Shown piece after piece: positions 6,565 to 12,756 of a DNA stretch of 40,631 nt (the stretch's first letter is position 1; each line of letters starts with the position of its first letter). The notes under the pieces were generated by a model. The model did not search any database and was not told the DNA's origin. It saw only the letters and a list, made by a program, of their open reading frames with translations. The stretch lies in the IMG/VR virus record IMGVR_UViG_3300027793_000138, positions 1-40,631 of that record; one strand, given 5' to 3'. Source of the stretch: a virus. Position numbers and translations under genes: made by a program.

Positions 6565-6982
6565 AATTTGTGTTTTCTTCTTTTGGCAATAAAGTTTTTA
6601 ACTTTTCATACTCTTCTGTTATTTTTTTCATAGAGTAATAATTTGGAGCACTTTCACCAAGAACACCACCAAATTCTTTAAAATATTTAATCTCTGGTTC
6701 AATGGTAACAATAAAATTACTTAGCCCAGACTGTACATCCTCAATATATTTATAGGCCCAATCTCTTGAATCAGATAAAAATTTAATAAAATTTTCCTTA
6801 TGAACACTTTCATCGCTTTGAATCTTTAACTCTTCAGATTCGTTTACTATTTTTTCAAGAACCATCATCTCAATAAAAAGTTTTTGATGTCTAGAACGAA
6901 GTTTATTAAAATTATATACTGATGTAAGATAAGCAACAGACATTGAAAAAAGACAAACTGACAGAATAACCGTTAAACTCAT
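6554..6982 (-). CDS. Membrane-anchored coiled-coil protein, unknown function
   Basis: A 142-residue protein: one N-terminal membrane helix (LTVILSVCLFSMSVAYL) followed by a charged, mostly helical region (residues about 25-140) rich in Glu and Lys. The start is the ATG at 6982, which overlaps the stop of the upstream zinc-finger ORF as ATGA and has GGAAAGG upstream; a longer frame reading through the zinc-finger gene is rejected. The topology resembles spanin or anti-holin-like inner-membrane proteins, but no lipobox or second spanin partner is seen, so no function is claimed. Confidence 0.7.
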   Translation of the reverse strand: MSLTVILSVCLFSMSVAYLTSVYNFNKLRSRHQKLFIEMMVLEKIVNESEELKIQSDESVHKENFIKFLSDSRDWAYKYIEDVQSGLSNFIVTIEPEIKYFKEFGGVLGESAPNYYSMKKITEEYEKLKTLLPKEENTNYEK

Positions 6983-7134
6983 ATAGTTATTACCTTTCCA
7001 CACACCATGCATCCACGATATGATTTTCCTGTAAATGGGCATGAAACTTTTTCATTAAGATTGTGACCGTTTTTTTTACATCTTATTGATCCAATAGCCA
7101 TTTTTATCATTGACATTGCATTTACATTATTCAC
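6979..7134 (-). CDS. Small zinc-finger protein, DUF1660-like
   Basis: A 51-residue ORF in the gap between the halogenase and the coiled-coil gene. The pattern RCKKNGHN ... SCPFTG ... CMVCGKV (CxxxGH followed by CxxC) is that of small phage zinc-finger proteins of the DUF1660 type. GTG start at 7134 overlaps the halogenase stop and has AGAGG upstream; in-frame ATGs at 7116, 7110 and 7101 are alternatives. Its stop overlaps the next start (ATGA), which supports translation. The function of the family is unknown. Confidence 0.72.
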   Translation of the reverse strand: MNNVNAMSMIKMAIGSIRCKKNGHNLNEKVSCPFTGKSYRGCMVCGKVITI

Positions 7135-8695
7135 TATGATATTTCCTCTTTATATATTGATACGAAGTTTCTGATTCAAGTGCTAAATTTTCCCATATTT
7201 TTTTGTTATTATCTAAATTTTCAAACACTATTTTTATTTTTTCCTTATCCAGATTACCATACAGTATATCAGAAAAAGCCAAAGCAACGCTATCAAGAAT
7301 AAAATAGTTCATCCCAGTTGCAATCCAACCATTTCCACCTCTTAATGGCATTGAACTTATTGAGTTCATTTTAATTGTTGCCATGTCATTTAAGTGACTA
7401 AAAACACTTGAACTGTTTTCATCATTAAAAAATGTTCTATTAAAATTATTTTTCCAATATTCAGAATCATCTCTTAAACTAAGAGCATAGTGTAGTCTAA
7501 TAAACTCTACAAAGTTGTCATATATCTTTTTTGTAGCCTTATTGTATACGTCTCTATCCCATTGAGAAATTTTATCATGCTGTAATGTTTTGATTAAACA
7601 GAACAAAAATTCATGAACAGTAAAAAGCCCATTGCTTTCTAGTGGCTCAATAAAACCTGCAGCAAGACCAATTGCAACTACATTTTTGACCCAAGTACGT
7701 TTATGAATACCAACTCTCATCTGTATATTTCTAAAATCTAGGCTTTCAACTTCTTCTTTTGTTCTTGGTATTTTTAACTCTGTCATTAAGTATTTTTTAA
7801 ATTCTTCAAGTGCATCTTCATGTGTTGTATACTTATCAGAATATACATAGCCAGAACCTAATCTAGAAAAAAGAGGTATATTCCAACACCAGCCATTTTT
7901 TAGGGCTGTGCATCTTGTAACATTTTCAATTTCAATTTCTGGGTCCTTATACTGTATTTGTGTTGCCCATGCGTTTGTATTAGGAAGTAGATCAGTATAA
8001 GAAATAAATTCTTCATTAAGAGTTTTGTCTAGTAATAAACTCTTAAACCCAGTGCAATCAACAAATAGGTCTGCAGAAACAGTTGTTCCATCCGACAAGA
8101 ATAACTTATCTACACCATTGTCGTTTGTGGTAATTTTTTCTATAGTTCCTACAATTTGCTTAACATTTTGTGGCAAACAATAATTATTCTTTAGCCAATC
8201 TGCAAACTTTATTGCGTCAAAATGTAATGCAGTATTAAGAGTTTGTGTAAAATTACCATAATGGTTTTTATCAGTTAGCCTATTATGTTTAACTAGATGT
8301 GCTGCTGGAAAATATGACTCTGCAAAATCTGTAACTGGTATAGTTTTATCTAAATTTTTTCTTACCATCCAATCATCTAAAGATGATCCTTCTTTAGTAA
8401 AGGTAGGCGCTCCAAAAGGATAAATGAAATCTGGTTCACCAGATTCTTTATAAAAATTTCTAAATTGAATTGCAAGTTTTACCGTGGCATTTGTATATTC
8501 AAAAAATGATTCTCTGTCAATTCCTAAATACTCAAGATAATGGTTTATGCCTTCGTATGTACTTTCTCCAACCCCAACTCGTGGAATATCATTGCTTTCA
8601 AGTACATAAATATTTTTTTCAGGAAAAGATTTTATTAGTATTGCTGCTGTCATCCATCCTGCAGAGCCACCACCAACTACAACAATATCTTTCAT
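7127..8695 (-). CDS. FAD-dependent tryptophan halogenase-like enzyme
   Basis: Predicted to make hypohalous acid from reduced FAD, oxygen and halide and to halogenate an aromatic ring. The 522-residue length is normal for the family. N-terminal FAD motif GGGSAGWMTAA at residues 7-17, PRVGVGESTYEG for the second flavin contact, ATVKLAI around residue 70 with the probable catalytic lysine, and the diagnostic halogenase motif WxWxIP (GWCWNIP). The C-terminal part has GLAAGFIEPLESNGLF, also typical. No flavin reductase is encoded nearby, so reduced flavin must come from the host. It overlaps the 76-residue gene upstream by 4 nt (ATGA). Substrate unknown: free tryptophan, a peptide or another aromatic. 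Confidence 0.92.
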   Translation of the reverse strand: MKDIVVVGGGSAGWMTAAILIKSFPEKNIYVLESNDIPRVGVGESTYEGINHYLEYLGIDRESFFEYTNATVKLAIQFRNFYKESGEPDFIYPFGAPTFTKEGSSLDDWMVRKNLDKTIPVTDFAESYFPAAHLVKHNRLTDKNHYGNFTQTLNTALHFDAIKFADWLKNNYCLPQNVKQIVGTIEKITTNDNGVDKLFLSDGTTVSADLFVDCTGFKSLLLDKTLNEEFISYTDLLPNTNAWATQIQYKDPEIEIENVTRCTALKNGWCWNIPLFSRLGSGYVYSDKYTTHEDALEEFKKYLMTELKIPRTKEEVESLDFRNIQMRVGIHKRTWVKNVVAIGLAAGFIEPLESNGLFTVHEFLFCLIKTLQHDKISQWDRDVYNKATKKIYDNFVEFIRLHYALSLRDDSEYWKNNFNRTFFNDENSSSVFSHLNDMATIKMNSISSMPLRGGNGWIATGMNYFILDSVALAFSDILYGNLDKEKIKIVFENLDNNKKIWENLALESETSYQYIKRKYHSE

Positions 8696-8922
8696 TTAAC
8701 TGCCTCTCTTGTAACCAAAACAATTGCACCATTTTGCTCTAATGCTTTTTTTACTCTTGCAACATACTCAACAGCCTCTATTTTTTCGTCATGAGCCATA
8801 GGCAAAAAATCCATTTCATTAAGTTTAATAGTTAAAAAACTATCATTGTCAATAATTTGAACACCAAAATTTTTTGGAGGAATGATTGAGTGTACAGCCT
8901 TACGCATATCATATGTATACAT
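8692..8922 (-). CDS. 76-residue protein coupled to the halogenase, unknown
   Basis: Unrecognised small protein, MYTYDMRKAVHSIIPPKNF at its start, followed by a beta-like stretch (GVQIIDNDSFLTIKL) and an amphipathic helix (KIEAVEYVARVKKALEQNG). Its ATG overlaps the upstream stop by one base, with GGAAGA as ribosome binding site, and its TGA overlaps the halogenase ATG. This three-gene chain implies fixed stoichiometry with the halogenase; a partner or substrate-binding role is a guess. Confidence 0.72.
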   Translation of the reverse strand: MYTYDMRKAVHSIIPPKNFGVQIIDNDSFLTIKLNEMDFLPMAHDEKIEAVEYVARVKKALEQNGAIVLVTREAVK

Positions 8923-9221
8923 TATTGTTCTTCCATTTTAGAATAATTAAACAAATCTTCTAAAGATTCAAAACCAGTATCATTTTCAATTTCAAGAGAG
9001 TTAAGAAGAATGTTCCAAGTTTCTTCAATATATCTTTTTGCTAGTTCGGTTGGTATGACTAATTCTGAATCAATTAAAAAAGCAAGGGGCAACCCTAAAT
9101 CATTATAAGATATAAAATCTTGAAATGTTTTTTCATGCTTATGATTAATCCATAAATCGGCAAGTATTTCACAAATACTTTCAAACGGTGTTAATTCATT
9201 TCCGTTGTCAGAGATTTCCAC
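8922..9221 (-). CDS. 99-residue acidic helical protein, unknown
   Basis: An acidic, mostly helical protein (TPFESICEILADLW, then ELAKRYIEETWNILLNSL) with no recognised domain or membrane segment. GTG start with GGGGTGAGGT just upstream. It overlaps the end of the WhiB gene by 31 nt in another frame, and its stop overlaps the next ATG by one base, so it is transcribed and translated together with WhiB and the halogenase. Confidence 0.68.
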   Translation of the reverse strand: MEISDNGNELTPFESICEILADLWINHKHEKTFQDFISYNDLGLPLAFLIDSELVIPTELAKRYIEETWNILLNSLEIENDTGFESLEDLFNYSKMEEQ

Positions 9222-9478
9222 ACCTCACCCCATTTTTCTTTTGTCTTGTGTTTGTTGAACTCCCTAGAGATTTCTCCACCTTCTAAGTATACACCACCCC
9301 AAACACCCCACTCTTTGCCAGATACACCATTAGCAAAACATATTTTTGCAACTGGACAGGACTCACAAAAATTATCTATGTTAAATCTTAAATCAATATC
9401 ATCTTCATATTTATCAAAATATAAATTAGTCTCTAAACCAAGACACTTGGCTTCATCTTTCCATAAATGCTGCTTCAC
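9191..9478 (-). CDS. WhiB-family iron-sulphur transcriptional regulator
   Basis: WhiB-like proteins hold a [4Fe-4S] cluster through four cysteines and bind the primary sigma factor; they are restricted to actinobacteria and their phages. All four cysteines are present at residues 12, 38, 41 and 47 (C-x25-C-x2-C-x5-C), followed by the signature turn GKEWGVWGG at 54-62 and a basic C-terminal segment (EFNKHKTKEKW) for DNA contact. The 95-residue length is typical. GTG start with AAGGAG six bases upstream. It begins the tightly overlapping set that includes the halogenase, so it may regulate host or phage promoters at the stage when that set is expressed. This is the best host marker in the window. 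Confidence 0.93.
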   Translation of the reverse strand: MKQHLWKDEAKCLGLETNLYFDKYEDDIDLRFNIDNFCESCPVAKICFANGVSGKEWGVWGGVYLEGGEISREFNKHKTKEKWGEVWKSLTTEMN

Positions 9479-9481
9479 TAG

Positions 9482-9691
9482 TTACTCCTTGTATTTATTC
9501 GGAATATCCCAGCCATTACTATTTAATACATAAACTTTGTTTAGGTACCATTCACCATTAATTCTAATTCCTTGAGGAGATGTTCTGGCAATGTCTGTTT
9601 TCTTAAGATCCATTACGTTCCATCCATCCCAGCGAAGATTACGATTCTTCTTGACAATTGCTTCCATTGTTTCTAATTTATTTATAATCAT
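9482..9691 (-). CDS. 69-residue conserved hypothetical protein
   Basis: Small basic protein, two parts: a helical start (NKLETMEAIVKKNRNLR) and a Trp/Tyr-rich beta part (WDGWNVMDLKK, GIRINGEWYLNKVYVLNSNGW). No domain is recognised. ATG with AAGGATATAAA upstream. Its 3' end supplies the AAGGAG that serves as the ribosome binding site for WhiB, three bases before its own stop ends, so the two are coupled. Confidence 0.7.
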   Translation of the reverse strand: MIINKLETMEAIVKKNRNLRWDGWNVMDLKKTDIARTSPQGIRINGEWYLNKVYVLNSNGWDIPNKYKE

Positions 9692-9700
9692 TTTATATCC

Positions 9701-10051
9701 TTAGTATCTGTAAATTCCGACTTCAATATTTTTGAGTTCGGCTAATGCGACTAACTTTGAAAGTGGTTCTTTTGGCTTGCTTAAAAATGCTAGATGATTT
9801 ACATAATCAATGTTTTCTTCAACATAAGAAGGAGGAACCTTAAAAAATTTAATCTTTTTTCCTCTTGACTTCATTCCTCTTTCAGAAAGATTAGAAAATT
9901 CTGAAACCATTGAGTTAATTTTTGCAGGACCAACAGAATATATTAAAAATTCTTTGTCTTCTTCTTGCATAGCAGACATAGCGACTCCCATTGCACGAAG
10001 AAAAACCTGGTAATCGTTAAATTCTTTTGTTCCCTGCACTACTACTATCAT
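9701..10051 (-). CDS. Rossmann-like SLOG/DUF2493-type protein, tentative
   Basis: A 116-residue protein beginning with a hydrophobic beta strand and a DUF2493-like opening (IVVVQGTKEFNDYQVFLRAMG), then LIYSVGPAKINSMV and a basic segment (SRGKKIKFFKVPPSYV). This order (strand, xGTKEFxD, later GPA turn) resembles SLOG-family nucleotide-binding proteins, but the match is weak. Several ATGs are clustered; the one at 10051 with GGAAATGATG upstream is used, and 10063 would add four residues. It overlaps the preceding gene by 35 nt in another frame. Confidence 0.65.
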   Translation of the reverse strand: MIVVVQGTKEFNDYQVFLRAMGVAMSAMQEEDKEFLIYSVGPAKINSMVSEFSNLSERGMKSRGKKIKFFKVPPSYVEENIDYVNHLAFLSKPKEPLSKLVALAELKNIEVGIYRY

Positions 10052-10436
10052 CATCATTTCCATTCTTTAAGTTGTCCAATATAAACAACATCTTATCAAT
10101 ATCTCTTTTTGACATATTGTTTGTATCAACTGGTTCTGTTGTATCTATATTTACATTTCCACCAATTGCTTCTGCACAATAAAATATATTATTGCTTACC
10201 CAATATGCTTTCCCCTCTATGAAAATTACCTTTACACTGTTTTTCTCTGCATGTTTTAATGCTTGAGACTTTTGCATAGGCCTTTCGTATAAATTTTTTG
10301 GAAGAAAGTTTTTTATCATGATATGTATACTGCTTTGGCTATATACTATACCTGGAAAAATTTTTACTTTTCTTCCTCTATAAATTATATAGGAACTAAG
10401 GCACAATGTCAATAGTACAAGCAAAAAATATTGCAC
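10017..10436 (-). CDS. Membrane-anchored conserved phage protein
   Basis: A 139-residue protein with an N-terminal membrane anchor (YFLLVLLTLCLSSYIIY), then a soluble domain. The soluble part has a helix (SQALKHAEKNS), a strand (VKVIFIEGKAYWVSNNIFY) and a late segment (MSKRDIDKMLFILDNLKNG), and ends in an Asp/Ser-rich tail. GTG start with AAAGG seven bases upstream. I know no function for this family. Confidence 0.68.
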   Translation of the reverse strand: MQYFLLVLLTLCLSSYIIYRGRKVKIFPGIVYSQSSIHIMIKNFLPKNLYERPMQKSQALKHAEKNSVKVIFIEGKAYWVSNNIFYCAEAIGGNVNIDTTEPVDTNNMSKRDIDKMLFILDNLKNGNDDDSSSAGNKRI

Positions 10437-10447
10437 ATCATGACCTT

Positions 10448-10606
10448 TTATTCAGACTTTTTGTTTTTTGGTTCTGGTTGAACTTTAGTTGTAACTGCCC
10501 TATTAATCATTAGTTGTGTTTTCAAAAGTTCAAACTCAAGATCCGAACTTTTTTGCTTATAAAAAACAACCAATTGCTTAAGTTCTTCAATTGTTAAATC
10601 ATTCAT
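10448..10606 (-). CDS. 52-residue helical protein
   Basis: Small ORF in the gap before the membrane-anchored gene. The product is a single predicted helix or short coiled coil (LTIEELKQLVVFYKQKSSDL, then ELLKTQLMINRAV) with a basic tail (PEPKNKKSE). ATG with a good AAGGGG ribosome binding site (10614-10619). No homology recognised; the strong ribosome binding site and operon position support it. Confidence 0.62.
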   Translation of the reverse strand: MNDLTIEELKQLVVFYKQKSSDLEFELLKTQLMINRAVTTKVQPEPKNKKSE

Positions 10607-10620
10607 ACTCTACCCCTTTT

Positions 10621-11181
10621 TTATTTTGTAAACTGACTCAAATCAAAAATTGTTCCGCCCCATACGGTTTTGTAAACATTTTTTCCAATTGACGCATCAT
10701 ATGCATCCATTAAGTCTGGTTGTGCATTCATGTTAGGCATATCTTCAATTGACATCTCTGGCTCCATTGGGAGTGGATCAATTGGAATATACAAACTCAT
10801 CATGCATGCTGTATATAGTCTTGTTGCTTCCCAAAATCCTTCTTCTTCTTGCTCAAATAATTGAATCATTACAGCAGGATTTTCTGGTGTCGCTTCAAGA
10901 GTATATTCTCCACCAGGAACTCCAAGCATTCCTTCACGCATGACATGAACTACTTGCCCAACGTGAAACTCTTCATCTCCACCATGTGCAGTCATGGCAA
11001 AATCGCCTTCTTTAAGATTAGGCATTGCCTTGCCAATATTACCCTCACTACGGTTTATTGCATAAATTTGACCAGCAGCCTCTGCTCTAGTCTTGTGGCA
11101 TCCCATGACTTCCCCAGTATCTTTGACTGCAGGGTAGCCAGAACAGCCGTATGAACCCTTTGCTCCTACTTTATATGGCAT
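10621..11181 (-). CDS. Actinophage conserved protein, possibly virion-associated
   Basis: A 186-residue protein. The N terminus (GSYGCSGYPAVKDTGEVMGCHKTRAEAAG) carries two Cys in a GC-x-G repeat-like pattern that recurs in actinophage prohead or portal-linked proteins. The centre (VGQVVHVMREGMLGVPGGEY, then ENPAVMIQLFEQEEEGFWE) looks like a small beta domain. The acidic, Met/Pro-rich region (PIDPLPMEPEMSIEDMPNM) is probably disordered. It has its own promoter with an exact extended -10 and a GGAGG ribosome binding site, so it is expressed independently. No enzymatic motif. Confidence 0.75.
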   Translation of the reverse strand: MPYKVGAKGSYGCSGYPAVKDTGEVMGCHKTRAEAAGQIYAINRSEGNIGKAMPNLKEGDFAMTAHGGDEEFHVGQVVHVMREGMLGVPGGEYTLEATPENPAVMIQLFEQEEEGFWEATRLYTACMMSLYIPIDPLPMEPEMSIEDMPNMNAQPDLMDAYDASIGKNVYKTVWGGTIFDLSQFTK

Positions 11182-11204
11182 GATGCCTCCTATTGTCTAC
11201 TCTG

Positions 11205-11213
11205 ATTATAGCA
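11205..11213 (-). promoter_or_regulatory. Extended -10 promoter for the 186-residue protein gene
   Basis: The - strand reads TGCTATAAT, an exact TGnTATAAT extended -10. It ends 24 bases before the ATG, giving a leader of about 17 bases that contains GGAGG. There is no convincing -35 hexamer, as is common for extended -10 promoters. It sits just after the stop of the upstream gene. Confidence 0.7.
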
Positions 11214-11215
11214 GA

Positions 11216-11542
11216 TTACTTAACCAAAAGTCTTTTAATTTCAGAGAGGCTTAACTGAAGTTCTTTTGGTATTTTTACGATCTCATCATTAATAAAAGCC
11301 TTATCTGTAAGGGTAACCAATGGGTTATCAGTGAGCATTTCTATGTTCAAAAAACCCTTTTCCCATAATGCCATAATATCTCTGTTTACCTCTGTCATGT
11401 GTTGCTCATATAATTTTGGCATTACCTCTTTAATTTTAGGACTAAAAGAATATAAAGGCTCTCCAGTTATAGAGTCAATTGCAGCAATCTCTACTGCACC
11501 ACTTAAGATTAATTCATCAATAGTTTGATCAATTGGATCCAT
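11216..11542 (-). CDS. Small conserved phage protein, paralogue of the 25019-25255 product
   Basis: A 108-residue acidic protein. The first 60 residues (ELILSGAVEIAAIDSITGEPLYSF ends of strands, then KIKEVMPKLYEQHMTEV) align by eye with the 78-residue product at 25019-25255: both have LIL-x-GAVE, a D-x-x-TGE turn, a Y-S strand, then K-hydrophobic-K-EV-x-P-x-(L/M)Y and a helix. The C-terminal 45 residues are extra. No known domain. ATG at 11542, overlapping the broken thioredoxin gene by 14 nt. Confidence 0.74.
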   Translation of the reverse strand: MDPIDQTIDELILSGAVEIAAIDSITGEPLYSFSPKIKEVMPKLYEQHMTEVNRDIMALWEKGFLNIEMLTDNPLVTLTDKAFINDEIVKIPKELQLSLSEIKRLLVK

Positions 11543-11798
11543 TTTTGCCCTCTATAAAGTTAATAAAATCTTCTCTTGTTGGAGGTGCGCCAGTAACTCT
11601 TCTTACTTCTTTTCCGTCTTCAATAACGATAAAGGTTGGCACTCCACGAACTTCAAAACTCTTACAAAGTTCTGGATTATCATCAGCATCAATTATTTGA
11701 AATTAACAAAACCTTCTCTTTCTAAGTTCTTCCGCTATTGGCTTAATTCTTTTGCATGGATTACACCATTCAGCAGTAAAATACATTACATGTTTCAT
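11529..11798 (-). pseudogene. Thioredoxin/glutaredoxin-like gene with an in-frame stop
   Basis: One frame of 89 codons encodes a thioredoxin fold: TAEWCNPCKRIKPIAEEL with the redox motif WCNPC at the start, then after codon 32 FQIIDADDNPELC, and VRGVPTFIVIEDGKEV with the cis-proline loop. Codon 32 (11703-11705) is TAA. Around it the +1 frame reads EREGFVN, which is what a thioredoxin would have there, so two compensating single-base indels explain the break better than a point nonsense mutation. The start overlaps the nuclease stop (TAATG). Either a sequencing or assembly error pair, or a real disruption. The intact protein would be a small disulphide reductase. Confidence 0.8.
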
Positions 11799-12205
11799 TA
11801 TTTTCCAGACTTCTTTCTGGCTTTAGCAAGTGCATCAAAGTCTTTAACTTTCGTGTCACCCATATATCCCCAAGCATATCCATCATTAATCATCTTATCA
11901 TTAACAGACTCTGTGTCTCCATTAACATAAAGCCAACCAAGAATACGCCCATATTTTTCTGATGAGTCCATCTTCTCAGTTTTAATAATAACAGACTTTG
12001 CATCCTTTAAATGCTTCTTAAGATATTCTTTTGATTCAAGACCAAGTGCTTTCTCAGCAATATCCTTTGTGCGAGACTCAGGGGTATCAATACCAGCCAG
12101 TCTTACACGAGATGCAAATAGGATATCAAAACCCAGATCAATAAGAACGTCAATGGTATCCCCATCTACGACATTCTCTACTTTACGAACATAATATTCA
12201 TACAT
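11798..12205 (-). CDS. Thermonuclease (staphylococcal nuclease family)
   Basis: Calcium-dependent nuclease cutting DNA or RNA. The 135-residue protein is a single SNase domain: VVDGDTIDVLIDLG (metal-binding Asp), RVRLAGIDTPES (catalytic Arg and the second metal Asp), then KYGRILGWLYV with the second catalytic Arg. There is no signal peptide, so it should act inside the host, for example on host DNA for nucleotide salvage. Start: ATG at 12205, just after the stop of the small upstream gene. A TTG at 12217 would add four residues but has no spacing for a ribosome binding site. The broken thioredoxin follows with a one-base overlap. Confidence 0.92.
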   Translation of the reverse strand: MYEYYVRKVENVVDGDTIDVLIDLGFDILFASRVRLAGIDTPESRTKDIAEKALGLESKEYLKKHLKDAKSVIIKTEKMDSSEKYGRILGWLYVNGDTESVNDKMINDGYAWGYMGDTKVKDFDALAKARKKSGK

Positions 12206-12209
12206 ACGA

Positions 12210-12353
12210 TTAGCCAACTCTCTTTGGTTTTACCTTATTATGATTAGCATAATATGGACCTAGGTCAGCCTTAATGCGACCATCTTTTCTTAACTTAACA
12301 ATTCTGCCATCTTTAATTTGCGTAGCATTAAATGGATGCTTATTATTGCCCAT
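12210..12353 (-). CDS. 47-residue basic protein, unknown
   Basis: A small basic ORF (GNNKHPFNATQIKDGRIVKL, then RIKADLGPYYANHNKVKPKR). Its start lies inside the last codons of the upstream zinc-ribbon gene and its stop is four bases before the nuclease ATG, an arrangement that suggests coupled translation. No domain recognised; similar short basic proteins are frequent in actinophages. Confidence 0.65.
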   Translation of the reverse strand: MGNNKHPFNATQIKDGRIVKLRKDGRIKADLGPYYANHNKVKPKRVG

Positions 12354-12573
12354 TTTCTAGTCTCTTTCTTTCATCAATTATTTCAACCATAAACTTCATG
12401 ATTTTGTCATATCCCACAGCATTATCTACTACCTTGTTGTAATGATGACTACAAAATAGCAGTTCGCCAGAGTTTCCAATTACCTTTACGTATGCTTGAG
12501 CAGAACATCTATCACAACGATCTGTTGCGTCTAAAAGCCATACTTGCTCTTCTTGTTCAATCATTGTATTCAT
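12343..12573 (-). CDS. DUF7455-like zinc-ribbon protein
   Basis: A 76-residue protein with DRCDRCSAQAYVKV followed by ELLFCSHHYNK, i.e. CxxC ... CxxH, the layout of the actinobacterial DUF7455 family. The helical C terminus (KIMKFMVEIIDERKRLENG) is charged. It probably binds zinc; function unknown. It starts a few bases after the FmdB-like gene and overlaps the following 47-residue gene. The family supports an actinobacterial host. Confidence 0.8.
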   Translation of the reverse strand: MNTMIEQEEQVWLLDATDRCDRCSAQAYVKVIGNSGELLFCSHHYNKVVDNAVGYDKIMKFMVEIIDERKRLENGQ

Positions 12574-12579
12574 ATTGTA

Positions 12580-12756
12580 CTACTTCTTTCTGTTGTCTGT
12601 GGAATAAAATCCCGAACCATTAAAAAGTACCCCTGGCGATTGCCATTGGCGTTGCATTGTTTGATTACAACACACAGGCTCAGTGCTGTCACTAAAATCT
12701 CTTTTGTATTCAACAGTACTAGAGCACTGTGTGCATTTGTAATCATATATAGGCAT
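12580..12756 (-). CDS. FmdB-type zinc-ribbon protein
   Basis: A 58-residue ORF beginning MPIYDYKCTQC and ending NGSGFYSTDNR, both diagnostic of FmdB-like zinc ribbons (MPIYEYxC ... GFYxTDxR). Cysteines CTQC and a later CC provide the zinc site. The ATG overlaps the stop of the upstream 2OG-oxygenase-like gene (TAATG). FmdB proteins are called regulatory, but their target is not established in phages. Confidence 0.85.
   Translation of the reverse strand: MPIYDYKCTQCSSTVEYKRDFSDSTEPVCCNQTMQRQWQSPGVLFNGSGFYSTDNRKK

Noticed and set aside
8470-8742. + strand frame opposite the start of the halogenase
   Set aside because: Leu/Gln-rich shadow without ribosome binding site; the opposite strand carries the FAD-binding motifs.
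12206-12217. TTG start for the thermonuclease
   Set aside because: The AAAGAGAG sequence touches the TTG with no spacing; the ATG at 12205 lies right after the upstream stop. It cannot be fully excluded.
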